A stretch of DNA of 33,366 nucleotides from Clostridia bacterium (GCA_017472285.1 JAFUQQ010000052.1:1-33366); one strand, 5' to 3'; positions 14,565 through 22,971 are shown, numbered from the stretch's first letter. The notes: a model not told the origin generated them from the sequence alone. A program made the numbers and translations.

Positions 14565-16355
14565 ATGAACAAATTCACAAAGAACCCCACCGTTCTCGCT
14601 TGGATCGAAGACATGAAAGCACTCCTCACTCCCGATAACGTAGTTGTTATCGACGGTTCCGAAGAACAGCTCGAAGCTCTCCGCGCTGAAGCTTGCGCAA
14701 CAGGCGAAATGATCAAGCTCAACGAAGAAAAACTCCCCGGCTGCTACTACCACAGAACAAAACCCAACGACGTTGCCCGCGTTGAAGACAGAACCTTCAT
14801 CTGCTCCAGAGAAAAAGAAAACGCAGGTCCTACAAACAACTGGTGCGATCCTCAGGAAATGTATGCAAAGCTCTATGACATCGCTCGCGGCACATACAAG
14901 GGCAGAACCATGTATATCATCCCGTTCTCCATGGGTCCCATCGGTTCTCCTCTCGCAAAAGCTGGTATCGAAGTTACCGACTCCATCTACGTTGTTCTTA
15001 ACATGGCTATCATGACTCGCGTTGGTACCGCTGTTCTCGACGTTCTCGGCGATTCCAATGACTGGGTTCGCGGTCTTCACGCAAAATGCGATGTTGATCC
15101 CGAAAAGAGATACATCTGCCAGTTCCCCGAAGACAACACCATCATTTCCGTTAACTCCGCTTACGGCGGCAACGTTCTTCTCGGTAAGAAATGCTTTGCT
15201 CTCCGTATCGCTTCCTACCAGGGTTGGAAAGAAGGCTGGATGGCAGAACATATGCTCATTCTCGGTCTTGAAAATCCCAAGGGTGAAGTTACTTACGTTG
15301 CAGCGGCATTCCCCTCTGCTTGCGGTAAGACCAACCTCGCTATGATGATTCCTCCCGCTTACCTCCTTGAAAAAGGCTACAAGATCTGGACTGTTGGTGA
15401 CGACATTGCTTGGATGCGCATCGGTGCTGACGGCAGACTCTACGCGATCAACCCTGAAAACGGCTTCTTCGGCGTAGCTCCCGGTACAAACGAAAAATCC
15501 AACTTCAACGCGCTCGCTTCCACAAAGAAGAACACCATCTTCACAAACGTAGCGATCAACAATGATGACAACACTGTTTGGTGGGAAGGTCTTGACAAGA
15601 ATCCTCCCGAAAACGCAACCGAATGGAAGGGCAATCCTTGGAATCCTTCTATGTTCGTAAAAGCAGACAAGACCACTTACGCTGCTCATCCGAACTCCCG
15701 TTTCACAGCTCCTGCTGTAAACTGCCCCTGCATTTCTCCCGAATTTGATAAGGGCGCAGGCGTTCCGATCTCTGCGATCATCTTCGGCGGTCGCCGTGCT
15801 AAATGCACTCCTCTCGTTTACCAGTCCAAGAACTGGGAAAACGGTGTATTCGTTGGCTCCGCTATGGCTTCCGAAACAACCGCTGCTGCTGCCGGTGCAG
15901 TTGGTGTCGTTCGTCGTGACCCGATGGCTATGCTTCCTTTCTGCGGCTATCACATGGGTGACTACTTCGCACACTGGCTCGAAATGGGCAAGAAGCTCGG
16001 CGACAAAGCTCCTAAGATCTTCAACGTTAACTGGTTCCGTACAGACGACGAAGGCAACTTCCTCTGGCCCGGCTTCGGTGACAACATGAGAGTTCTTAAC
16101 TGGATCGTTGACCGTTGCAACGGTACTGCTGACGCTGTTGAAACCGCTATCGGTTACGTTCCCAACGCAGAAGACATCGACCTTACAGACCTCGACTTCG
16201 ATATCGAAACCCTCAAGAGCATCCTCGCTGTTGATGCTGACGTTTGGGCAAAAGAAGCTGCTGAAATCGAAGAACATTACAAGAAGTTCGGTGATAAGCT
16301 TCCCGCAGAACTCAGAGCACAGCTCGAAGCTCTCAAGGCTGCTGTTGCTAAATAA
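14565..16355 (+). CDS. pckG: Phosphoenolpyruvate carboxykinase, GTP type
   Basis: A 596-residue GTP/GDP-dependent PEPCK, the normal length of that family. The nucleotide-binding signature FPSACGKTN (249-257) contains the hyper-reactive cysteine typical of GTP enzymes. GDDIAWM follows (metal/PEP site). In fermenters this enzyme often runs as PEP + CO2 + GDP to oxaloacetate + GTP, which fits its position in a cluster with mdh, fumC and frd; gluconeogenic use is equally possible. Codon use is strongly biased (GCT, GTT, CTC, AAG), suggesting very high expression. AAAGGAAT precedes the start. It is 51 bp after frdA and 80 bp before rex. Confidence 0.96.
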   Translation: MNKFTKNPTVLAWIEDMKALLTPDNVVVIDGSEEQLEALRAEACATGEMIKLNEEKLPGCYYHRTKPNDVARVEDRTFICSREKENAGPTNNWCDPQEMYAKLYDIARGTYKGRTMYIIPFSMGPIGSPLAKAGIEVTDSIYVVLNMAIMTRVGTAVLDVLGDSNDWVRGLHAKCDVDPEKRYICQFPEDNTIISVNSAYGGNVLLGKKCFALRIASYQGWKEGWMAEHMLILGLENPKGEVTYVAAAFPSACGKTNLAMMIPPAYLLEKGYKIWTVGDDIAWMRIGADGRLYAINPENGFFGVAPGTNEKSNFNALASTKKNTIFTNVAINNDDNTVWWEGLDKNPPENATEWKGNPWNPSMFVKADKTTYAAHPNSRFTAPAVNCPCISPEFDKGAGVPISAIIFGGRRAKCTPLVYQSKNWENGVFVGSAMASETTAAAAGAVGVVRRDPMAMLPFCGYHMGDYFAHWLEMGKKLGDKAPKIFNVNWFRTDDEGNFLWPGFGDNMRVLNWIVDRCNGTADAVETAIGYVPNAEDIDLTDLDFDIETLKSILAVDADVWAKEAAEIEEHYKKFGDKLPAELRAQLEALKAAVAK

Positions 16356-16407
16356 GTGGGCAATACCCACAGAAAATTGCTTTCAGATGGTTTTATCCAT
16401 CTGAAAG
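16356..16407 (+). promoter_or_regulatory. Two tandem hairpins between pckG and rex
   Basis: GTGGG-CAATA-CCCAC (16356-16370) begins right after the pckG stop. Then CTTTCAGATGG-TTTTAT-CCATCTGAAAG (16380-16407) is a perfect 11-bp stem. Neither is followed by a T tract, so they are more likely 3'-stabilising or processing hairpins, or a partial stop between a highly expressed gene and its regulator. Confidence 0.6.
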
Positions 16408-16435
16408 TAATCTGAAAAATAATGGGGGAGGGCTT

Positions 16436-17068
16436 ATGGCTGATATCTCTCTCGCAACCGTTCAAAGATTACCGATTTATCTTGATTATTTGAAAAATAT
16501 CGCAGGCAAAAGCGAATTTATTTCCGCGACTACCATTGCTTCGGCACTCGGATTCGGTGAAGTTCAGGTTCGTAAAGATTTGGCTTCCGTTTGTTCTTCG
16601 GGTAAGCCGAAGATCGGATATAATGTGGAAGAGCTTGCCGCGCAGATCGAAAAATATCTCGGTTACAATCATACCAATAACGCTATTATCATCGGAGCAG
16701 GGAAGCTCGGTCGTGCATTGATCGGCTACGACGGATTTTCCCGCTACGGTCTGAATATCGTTGCCGCCTTTGACATTTCTTCCGACCTGATCGGAACAGA
16801 GGAGGGCGGTAAGCCGATCTACGGAATGACTATGCTCAACGCCTTTTGCGAAAAGGAACGGGTGCATATTGGAATCATTACCGTACCGGCGCAATTTGCA
16901 CAAGGGGCGGCTGACGCGCTTGTGGACGCAGGTATTCAAGCGATCTGGAATTTTGCACCGACACATCTCGATCTGCCCGAAAAGATCATCCTCAAAAACG
17001 AAAATATGGCATCCTCGCTGGCTGTGCTTTCGAGTATGCTTGCAAGATCAAATACAGATCAGAAATAA
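16436..17068 (+). CDS. rex: Redox-sensing transcriptional repressor Rex
   Basis: A 210-residue Rex protein, the expected size. The N-terminal winged helix has LPIYLDYLKN and the conserved EVQVRKDLA recognition region. The Rossmann domain has GAGKLGRAL near residue 87, and the C-terminal NFAP stretch of the family is present. Rex senses the NADH/NAD+ ratio and releases DNA when NADH is high, which would switch on NADH-consuming pathways. As the last gene of a cluster whose products oxidise NADH, it probably controls that cluster and itself. However, I could not find a convincing TTGTTAA-type operator before mdh. Ribosome site GGGGGAGGG; strong terminator 9 bp after the stop. Confidence 0.94.
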   Translation: MADISLATVQRLPIYLDYLKNIAGKSEFISATTIASALGFGEVQVRKDLASVCSSGKPKIGYNVEELAAQIEKYLGYNHTNNAIIIGAGKLGRALIGYDGFSRYGLNIVAAFDISSDLIGTEEGGKPIYGMTMLNAFCEKERVHIGIITVPAQFAQGAADALVDAGIQAIWNFAPTHLDLPEKIILKNENMASSLAVLSSMLARSNTDQK

Positions 17069-17077
17069 GGGTACTAC

Positions 17078-17110
17078 AAAAAATCCTGTTCTTCGGAACA
17101 GGATTTTTTT
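17078..17110 (+). terminator. Intrinsic terminator after rex
   Basis: AAATCCTGTTC-TTCG-GAACAGGATTT perfect stem with a stable TTCG loop, A tract before and T tract after. It ends the succinate-pathway transcription unit. Confidence 0.93.
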
Positions 17111-17164
17111 GATGTTTATAAACGGATGGTTTATTTTTGCAACCGAAATACAACTTTGCGGTTC

Positions 17165-17193
17165 TTGATTTTGCAGTCTGTTCATGATAGAAT
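17165..17193 (+). promoter_or_regulatory. Promoter of the XRE regulator gene
   Basis: TTGATT (17165-17170), 17 bp, TAGAAT (17188-17193), about 45 bp before the start codon. Confidence 0.65.
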
Positions 17194-17238
17194 AAAGACA
17201 GGATAAGCGCTTACCAAAAACGAAAAGGAGGCATTCTT

Positions 17239-18318
17239 ATGGAATTCAAATTCAGTCAGAAACTCAAGGAATTGAGAGCCAAAAAGAATATCACGCAAGA
17301 ACAGCTTGCGCGCCATTTGCAGATCTCGCCGCAAGCGGTCAGCAAATGGGAGAGAAACGAGGGGTATCCCGATATTATGCTTCTTCCGCGTATCGCGCTT
17401 TATTTTGACGTTACGATCGACGATCTGCTCGGCATCGAAAAGGAACGCATCAAGGAACAGATCAAGGCTTGGGAAGATGAAAGCTACGCGTATAAGGCAA
17501 AGGGCGACGTTATGGCAAATCACGCGCTTTGGGAGGCGGCATATGCAGAATATCCGAATGAAGTACAGGTTATTTATCAGTATAGCAGAGCTTTATGGAA
17601 TGTTTTTATGGTTGATACCAAGAAAAAACGTGCATATGGCGAGAAAATGGTCGCACTCGGCGAAGAACTTTTGGAGATCGCAACTGATCAGGATACACGA
17701 AACGGTGTGATTCAAATGCTTGTGTATGCGTATGATGAGCTTGGTGATAAAGAAAAACCCAAAAAATATGCGTGGATGATGGGAAGCTTTTGGACTTGCA
17801 GAGAAATGTTGCTTTCCAATATTATGGATGGGGACGAAGGAGTGGAATCTAAACAAAACTTTCTTCATACCTTGACTCATGAGTTGAATTTGAAGGCATT
17901 TGTTCTTGCACAGCAATATACGGATGAAGAAAGAATCAAGATCTATCATACGATGTTTGCCATCTATAATATCGTTTATCCTGACGGTGATTACGGTTTT
18001 GAAGCGGTGCATATCAGCAATCACTATGGCGCACTTGCCTATTTGTATGCCAAAACGGGAAACCGAGAGGGAGCACTCGATGCTTTGCGCGAAGCCGTCC
18101 GTTTTGCGCTGATGTTTGATCGCAAGGAAAACGATGGACAGCAGCATACCTCGCTGCTTTTCAATAAACTTACGATTTCTTATAGCGGCACGAAAAATTA
18201 TACGGGAAATACTTGCACTCTGCGTCTGAAAGGGCTGAAAAGTAAAGTCTACGATTTCCTCCGCGAGGATGCGGAATTTATGGAAATTCAGAAGATTCTG
18301 GAGGAAAACGCAAGTTAA
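17239..18318 (+). CDS. XRE-family regulator with helical-repeat C-terminus
   Basis: A 359-residue protein. Residues 5-65 form a lambda-repressor-type helix-turn-helix (LKELRAKKNITQEQLARHL then ISPQAVSKWERNEGYPDI, FDVTIDDLLGIE), typical of the many Clostridia regulators of this group. The remaining 290 residues are mostly helical and look like TPR-type repeats (KGDVMANHALWEAAYAEYP; YLYAKTGNREGALDALREA), a fold that often binds peptides or partner proteins. AAAAGGAGG lies 8 nt before the ATG. It stands alone between a terminator and a bidirectional terminator, so it has its own transcription unit. Its targets and ligand are unknown. Confidence 0.87.
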   Translation: MEFKFSQKLKELRAKKNITQEQLARHLQISPQAVSKWERNEGYPDIMLLPRIALYFDVTIDDLLGIEKERIKEQIKAWEDESYAYKAKGDVMANHALWEAAYAEYPNEVQVIYQYSRALWNVFMVDTKKKRAYGEKMVALGEELLEIATDQDTRNGVIQMLVYAYDELGDKEKPKKYAWMMGSFWTCREMLLSNIMDGDEGVESKQNFLHTLTHELNLKAFVLAQQYTDEERIKIYHTMFAIYNIVYPDGDYGFEAVHISNHYGALAYLYAKTGNREGALDALREAVRFALMFDRKENDGQQHTSLLFNKLTISYSGTKNYTGNTCTLRLKGLKSKVYDFLREDAEFMEIQKILEENAS

Positions 18319-18323
18319 ATATG

Positions 18324-18355
18324 AAAAGAGTCTGTTCCGAGGAACAGGCTCTTTT
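18324..18355. terminator. Bidirectional terminator between the XRE gene and nfnB
   Basis: AAAAGAGTCTGTTCC and GGAACAGGCTCTTTT pair with one G-T and a 2-nt apex; A tract and T tract on both sides. It lies between two convergent genes and can serve both. Confidence 0.85.
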
Positions 18356-18361
18356 GGGATT

Positions 18362-19747
18362 TTATTTGTTTTTGATATATGCATCGATGGCTGCTGCGGC
18401 TTTTTTACCCGCTTCCATTGCGAGAATAACGGTTGCGGCACCCGTTACGGCATCACCGCCCGCAAATACACCATCACGGGAAGTTTTACCGACTTCATCG
18501 GCAACGATACAGCCTTTCGGTGTGGTTTCAAGTCCATCCGTTGTGGATTTGATGAGCGGATTGGGCATAGTACCGATGGAGATGATGACGGAATCCACGT
18601 CAATGGTAAATTCCGAACCTTTTTTCTCAACAGGGCGGCGACGACCCGATGCATCAGGCTCGCCAAGCTCCATTTCCACACATTCGATCGCGCGGACGTA
18701 ACCGTTTTCATCGCCGAGGATCTGTTTGGGATTATTAAGAAGACGGAATTCAATGCCTTCATCCATTGCATGATGAACTTCTTCACGTCTTGCGGGAAGC
18801 TCATCCATACCGCGTCGATATACGATATAGACGTTTTCCGCGCCCATACGTTTTGCACAACGTGCTGCATCCATTGCGACGTTACCGCCGCCGACAACGG
18901 CGATATTCTTGAAATGCTTGATGGGCGTATCGTATTCGTCAAGATACGCTTTCATCAGGTTGATTCTTGTGAGATATTCGTTTGCGGAATATACACCGAG
19001 AAGGTTTTCGCCGGGGATATTCATGAATTGGGGAAGTCCCGCGCCGCTTCCGATGAATACGGCTTCAAAACCGTCTTCAAAAAGTTCATCGATCGAGAAC
19101 GATCTGCCGACGATGGCGTTGGTGACGATCTTTACACCGAGTGCGGTGAGATGATCGATTTCTTCGTGTACGATCTTTTTGGGAAGACGGAATTCGGGAA
19201 TACCGTAAACAAGAACGCCGCCTGCTTTATGAAATGCTTCATATACGGTCACGTCATAACCCTCTTTGGCAAGACTACCCGCACAGGTAAGTCCTGCGGG
19301 ACCCGAACCGACGACGGCAACTTTATGACCGTTGGAAACGGGAAGGGAGGCGTTTTCCTTTTTATGTGTGCGGTGATAATCGGCAACGAAACGTTCGAGC
19401 GCACCGATACCAACGGATTCGCCCTTGATACCGCGGATACATTTACTTTCGCACTGTTTTTCCTGCGGACATACTCTGCCGCAAACGGCGGGGAGGAGGT
19501 TGGTGGAGGTGATGATCTCATAAGCTGTTTCAAAATCACCTTCGGCAACCTTGGCAATGAATTCGGGGATACGGACGCTGACGGGACAGCCGTTTCTGCA
19601 AAGCGGATTTTTGCAGTTCAGACAACGCTTTGCTTCTTCGATCGCCATTTCTTCGGTATAACCGAGGGTGACTTCTTCAAAATTCGTGGCTCTGATTTTG
19701 GGGTCCTGTTCAGGCACAGGTGTTTTTTTCGGGTTCATATTAGCCAT
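18362..19747 (-). CDS. nfnB: NADP-binding subunit of NADH-dependent ferredoxin:NADP oxidoreductase
   Basis: A 461-residue GltD/SudA-type flavoprotein. The N-terminal iron-sulfur domain shows CLNCKNPLCRNGCPV and CGRVCPQEKQCESKC. An FAD site VVGSGPAG and a second nucleotide site VVGGGNVAMDAAR follow. In Nfn complexes this subunit holds the bifurcating FAD and exchanges electrons with NADPH and ferredoxin. The ATG at 19747 sits 8 nt after AGGAGG; a longer GTG start would overlap that site. Its start overlaps the end of nfnA by 8 bp. Glutamate synthase small subunit is the main alternative name; the partner gene nfnA and the absence of a large subunit favour Nfn. Convergent with the XRE gene. Confidence 0.9.
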   Translation of the reverse strand: MANMNPKKTPVPEQDPKIRATNFEEVTLGYTEEMAIEEAKRCLNCKNPLCRNGCPVSVRIPEFIAKVAEGDFETAYEIITSTNLLPAVCGRVCPQEKQCESKCIRGIKGESVGIGALERFVADYHRTHKKENASLPVSNGHKVAVVGSGPAGLTCAGSLAKEGYDVTVYEAFHKAGGVLVYGIPEFRLPKKIVHEEIDHLTALGVKIVTNAIVGRSFSIDELFEDGFEAVFIGSGAGLPQFMNIPGENLLGVYSANEYLTRINLMKAYLDEYDTPIKHFKNIAVVGGGNVAMDAARCAKRMGAENVYIVYRRGMDELPARREEVHHAMDEGIEFRLLNNPKQILGDENGYVRAIECVEMELGEPDASGRRRPVEKKGSEFTIDVDSVIISIGTMPNPLIKSTTDGLETTPKGCIVADEVGKTSRDGVFAGGDAVTGAATVILAMEAGKKAAAAIDAYIKNK

Positions 19748-20582
19748 GGCGCACACCTCCTGTCATACGGCAAGTATGATTTTTTTCTTCTGTTTTATAG
19801 AAGCCGTTTCTCTTGATGAGTTCATCCCAATCCACTTCATGACCGTCAAATTCGGGTCCGTCGACACAAGCGAATTTCGTTTTTCCGCCGACACTGACAC
19901 GGCAGCCGCCGCACATCCCCGTGCCGTCGATCATGATGGGGTTGAGCGAAACGATCGTCTTGATGCCATAAGGCTTGGTGACGGCACAGACGAATTTCAT
20001 CATCGGCGCGGGACCGATGGCAACGACTTCGTCATATTGTACGCCCGATTGGATAAGAGCTTCCAATTTATTGGTGGTGAAGCCTTTTTCGCCGTAAGAA
20101 CCGTCATCCGTTGTGATATAGAGATTGGTACAGCTTGCACGCATTTCATCTTCCAGCATCACGATTTCACGGTTGCGGAAACCTGCAATGATATCCACTT
20201 CCGCACCCGTTTGATGAATTGCTTTTGCAACGGGATAGGCAATGGCACAGCCGACACCGCCGCCGACAACGGCAACTCGTTTAAAACCTTTGGTTTCGGA
20301 AGGCTTGCCGAGAGGACCTGCAAAGTCCATGATATAATCACCCACATTCAGTTCAGCGAGCATTTTGGTTGAGTTACCAACGGGTTGAAACATGATGGTA
20401 ACGGTTTCTTTTTCTCTGTCATAATCCGCGATGGTCAGCGGTACGCGTTCGCCATATTCATCGACACGGAAAATGATGAATTGTCCCGCAAGACATTTTT
20501 TTGCGACGAGAGGTGCTTTCACAACCATCTCAATGGTGTTTTGCGCTTCATTCAAGAAACGCTTGCTAACGATCTGATACAA
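19740..20582 (-). CDS. nfnA: NAD-binding subunit of NADH-dependent ferredoxin:NADP oxidoreductase
   Basis: A 280-residue FAD and [2Fe-2S] protein of the dihydroorotate-dehydrogenase electron-transfer type. The flavin motif is RVPLTIAD, the nucleotide motif VVGGGVGCAIA, and the cluster cysteines sit in GTGMCGGCRV and FACVDGPEFD. The start is a TTG at 20582 with GGAGG 9 nt upstream; no in-frame ATG or GTG with a ribosome site is near. The order nfnA-nfnB and the overlap are as in known Nfn/SudAB pairs. The pair interconverts NADH + reduced ferredoxin with NADPH, so it can use the ferredoxin that the Hdr-Flx complex is predicted to make. SudB (sulfide dehydrogenase) is an equivalent name. Confidence 0.9.
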   Translation of the reverse strand: MYQIVSKRFLNEAQNTIEMVVKAPLVAKKCLAGQFIIFRVDEYGERVPLTIADYDREKETVTIMFQPVGNSTKMLAELNVGDYIMDFAGPLGKPSETKGFKRVAVVGGGVGCAIAYPVAKAIHQTGAEVDIIAGFRNREIVMLEDEMRASCTNLYITTDDGSYGEKGFTTNKLEALIQSGVQYDEVVAIGPAPMMKFVCAVTKPYGIKTIVSLNPIMIDGTGMCGGCRVSVGGKTKFACVDGPEFDGHEVDWDELIKRNGFYKTEEKNHTCRMTGGVRHG

Positions 20583-20626
20583 AATAATACCTCCGATTTT
20601 CGGATAAAATTCGATTTGATTTCCTT

Positions 20627-20655
20627 ATTATATCACCATGCGCGGAAGTTGTAAA
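20627..20655 (-). promoter_or_regulatory. nfnAB promoter
   Basis: On the - strand TTTACA (20650-20655), 17 bp, TATAAT (20627-20632), about 45 bp before the TTG start. Confidence 0.75.
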
Positions 20656-20699
20656 GAGAAAAAGACGTTTTTTTGTCGATGCTTTCCAACTTTTTTCTA

Positions 20700-20728
20700 T
20701 TGACAGAATATTTTGAAATGCTTATAAT
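20700..20728 (+). promoter_or_regulatory. Full-consensus promoter of the phosphatase-ASCH gene
   Basis: TTGACA (20700-20705), 17 bp, TATAAT (20723-20728): both hexamers match the consensus exactly. It is divergent from the nfnAB promoter, with the two -35 boxes about 45 bp apart. Confidence 0.85.
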
Positions 20729-20752
20729 AGATATAATAAAGGAGTGAGTTGG

Positions 20753-21826
20753 ATGAAAAAGAAGATTTTTGCCGTATCGGATATCCATGGACATGATACG
20801 GAACTGAAAATGGCATTGGATGAAGCGGGATTTATTCCCGATGACGAGGGGCATCTTCTGATCGTTTGCGGCGATTGTTTTGACAGAGGGAATGAAAATC
20901 TGCGCGTTTTTGAATATTTGAACAGTATTCAAAATAAAATTCTGATCAGGGGAAATCATGAGGATATGTTGTTATCCGTTCTGTGCCGCGCGCGCATCGA
21001 TGCCAATGACGTATATAACGGAATTGACCGTACCGTGAAGGATTTTTTTGGCACCCAGATCGGCAGGGGAAGCGGCAGACTTGATTTCACAGGTAAGGAA
21101 GATACCCTTGCCGCATTGAAAACTCACATAATGGAAATGTATGATTATTTTGAAACGGAACATTACGTGTTTACGCACGGTTGGCTTCCAACGATCTGTA
21201 TGGGCGCGGAGTATCGTATTTCCGAAGATTTCCGCCATGCCACGCCTGACCATTGGATACGAGGACGCTCGATGTCATGGACACGGATGTATGCCGGAGG
21301 TGCGATGCTTGCAGGCAAAACGATCGTTTGCGGACACCGTTCTTCTCGTTACGGTTGTCAATTTGATCCTGAGCGCGATCGGGATGATTTCGGCATTTTT
21401 TATGGAAACGGAGTAACGGCGATCGATGCGCTGACTGTTCAGAGCGGAAAAGTCAACGTTCTTGTCATCGAAGATGAACTTTTGACACGAACACATACGA
21501 TGAAACTCAGAAAAGAACCGTTTATGCAGATCAGTAAAGGAAAAAAACGAGTGGAGCTTCGTCTTTTGGATGAAAAAAGACAGAAGATTCACGTCGGAGA
21601 TGAAATTATTTTTACGGAAGAAAACAGCGGAGAAACCATCCGTGCCGTTGCGATCGGTCTGCACGTATATCCGAATTTCGATCTGCTTTCATGGAATTTT
21701 GATAATGACATCCTCGGTATCCCCGAAGATGTTATGGAGATCGGAAATTATATGCGTTCCTATTATTCGGATTCTGATGTTTATGCGTATGGTGCGCTTG
21801 CGATACGCTTGAAGATACTTTTCTGA
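20753..21826 (+). CDS. Metallophosphatase fused to an ASCH domain
   Basis: A 357-residue two-domain protein. Residues 1-230 are a PPP/ApaH-type calcineurin-like phosphoesterase with metal-binding motifs SDIHGHD, GDCFDRGNE, GNHED, a His in FTHGWLP and another in VCGHRSS. From about residue 248 an ASCH-type domain follows (MKLRKEPFMQISKGKKRVE, LRLLDEKRQKIHVGDEIIF), a PUA-like fold linked to RNA or modified nucleotides. The ATG at 20753 is 8 nt after AAAGGAG; the GTG at 20744 overlaps that site. Candidate substrates are a phosphoprotein, a dinucleoside polyphosphate or an RNA end; the sequence does not decide. First gene after a strong promoter, wecB following. Confidence 0.82.
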   Translation: MKKKIFAVSDIHGHDTELKMALDEAGFIPDDEGHLLIVCGDCFDRGNENLRVFEYLNSIQNKILIRGNHEDMLLSVLCRARIDANDVYNGIDRTVKDFFGTQIGRGSGRLDFTGKEDTLAALKTHIMEMYDYFETEHYVFTHGWLPTICMGAEYRISEDFRHATPDHWIRGRSMSWTRMYAGGAMLAGKTIVCGHRSSRYGCQFDPERDRDDFGIFYGNGVTAIDALTVQSGKVNVLVIEDELLTRTHTMKLRKEPFMQISKGKKRVELRLLDEKRQKIHVGDEIIFTEENSGETIRAVAIGLHVYPNFDLLSWNFDNDILGIPEDVMEIGNYMRSYYSDSDVYAYGALAIRLKILF

Positions 21827-21829
21827 TTT

Positions 21830-21844
21830 TTGAACAATATTCAA
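21830..21844. repeat. Dispersed 15-bp palindrome, intergenic copy
   Basis: TTGAACAATATTCAA directly after the stop codon of the phosphatase-ASCH gene. It has exact TTGAA/TTCAA arms and the same spacing and nearly the same core as copies at 20918 and 22093. Confidence 0.5.
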
Positions 21845-21867
21845 TTATAGAAACGGAGGAGTTGCCA

Positions 21868-22968
21868 ATGAAAAAGATCATGCTCGTTTTCGGAACAAGA
21901 CCGGAAGCGATCAAGATGTGTCCGCTTGTCAATGAACTGAAAAATCGTTTGGGAATACAGGTGTCCGTTTGTGTCACGGGACAGCATCGGGAAATGTTGG
22001 ACACGGTTTTGAATGTATTTGATGTAAAACCCCAATATGATCTTTCCGTGATGAAAGAAAAACAAACGCTTTTTTCTTTGACAACGGATATTTTGAACGA
22101 TATTCAAAAGATTTTTGAAAGAGAATCTCCCGATATCGTTTTGGTTCATGGCGATACGACGACCGCTTTTTCTGCGGCACTTGCCTGTTATTATATGAAG
22201 ATTCCCGTAGGTCATATCGAAGCGGGTTTGCGTACCTATCAGAAAAACAGTCCTTATCCCGAAGAATTTAACAGACAGGCGATTTCTTCAATCGCGGATT
22301 ATCATTTCGCGCCGACAGAAGCGGCAAAAGACCATCTTTTGCGTGAAGGAAAAAAAGAAGAAACCATCTTTGTAACGGGAAATACCGTGATCGATGCTTT
22401 GAAAACGACGGTTCGTTCTGATTTTCATCATGAGGAATTGGATTGGGCAGAAGGTAGCCGACTGATTCTTCTGACGGCGCACAGGCGAGAAAATCTCGGA
22501 GAACCGATGCGTCAGATGTTCCGCGCGATACGGCGCGTACTTTCGGAATATTCCGATGTAAAAGCACTATATCCCATTCATAAAAATCCACTTGTGCGGG
22601 GGATCGCGGCAGAAACGCTCGGAGATTGTCCGAATCTGCATATGATCGAACCTTTGGATGTGATAGATTGCCACAATATTATGGCGCGCAGTTTTCTGAT
22701 TCTGACCGATTCGGGTGGGATTCAGGAAGAAGCTCCTTCGCTTGGGAAGCCCGTGCTTGTGATGCGTGATACCACGGAACGTCCCGAAGGTGTGGCGGCG
22801 GGAACGCTGAAGCTCGTCGGCACGGAAGAAAATATAATTTATACACATTTCAAAAAATTGTTGGATGATGATAGTGAATATCGGCGCATGGCGGAAACGG
22901 TCAATCCTTACGGGGACGGTTTTGCTTGTAAAAAGATCGCTGATATTCTGGAAAATGCGCTCAAATAA
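21868..22968 (+). CDS. wecB: UDP-N-acetylglucosamine 2-epimerase, non-hydrolysing
   Basis: A 366-residue enzyme of the WecB/MnaA family that interconverts UDP-GlcNAc and UDP-ManNAc for cell-envelope glycans. Signature stretches are GTRPEAIKM at the N-terminus, VHGDTTTAFSAALA, HIEAGLRTY, TAHRRENLGEP, TDSGGIQEEAP and ERPEGV. The ATG at 21868 has GGAGG 8 nt upstream; a TTG two codons earlier overlaps it. It is 41 bp after the phosphatase gene, probably one transcript, and ends at a strong terminator. No other polysaccharide gene is nearby. Confidence 0.95.
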   Translation: MKKIMLVFGTRPEAIKMCPLVNELKNRLGIQVSVCVTGQHREMLDTVLNVFDVKPQYDLSVMKEKQTLFSLTTDILNDIQKIFERESPDIVLVHGDTTTAFSAALACYYMKIPVGHIEAGLRTYQKNSPYPEEFNRQAISSIADYHFAPTEAAKDHLLREGKKEETIFVTGNTVIDALKTTVRSDFHHEELDWAEGSRLILLTAHRRENLGEPMRQMFRAIRRVLSEYSDVKALYPIHKNPLVRGIAAETLGDCPNLHMIEPLDVIDCHNIMARSFLILTDSGGIQEEAPSLGKPVLVMRDTTERPEGVAAGTLKLVGTEENIIYTHFKKLLDDDSEYRRMAETVNPYGDGFACKKIADILENALK

Positions 22969-22971
22969 GCT

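Noticed and set aside
18269..19816. A 515-codon open frame on the + strand
   Set aside because: Antisense to nfnB, which has complete cluster and nucleotide motifs; the + frame product is a shadow.
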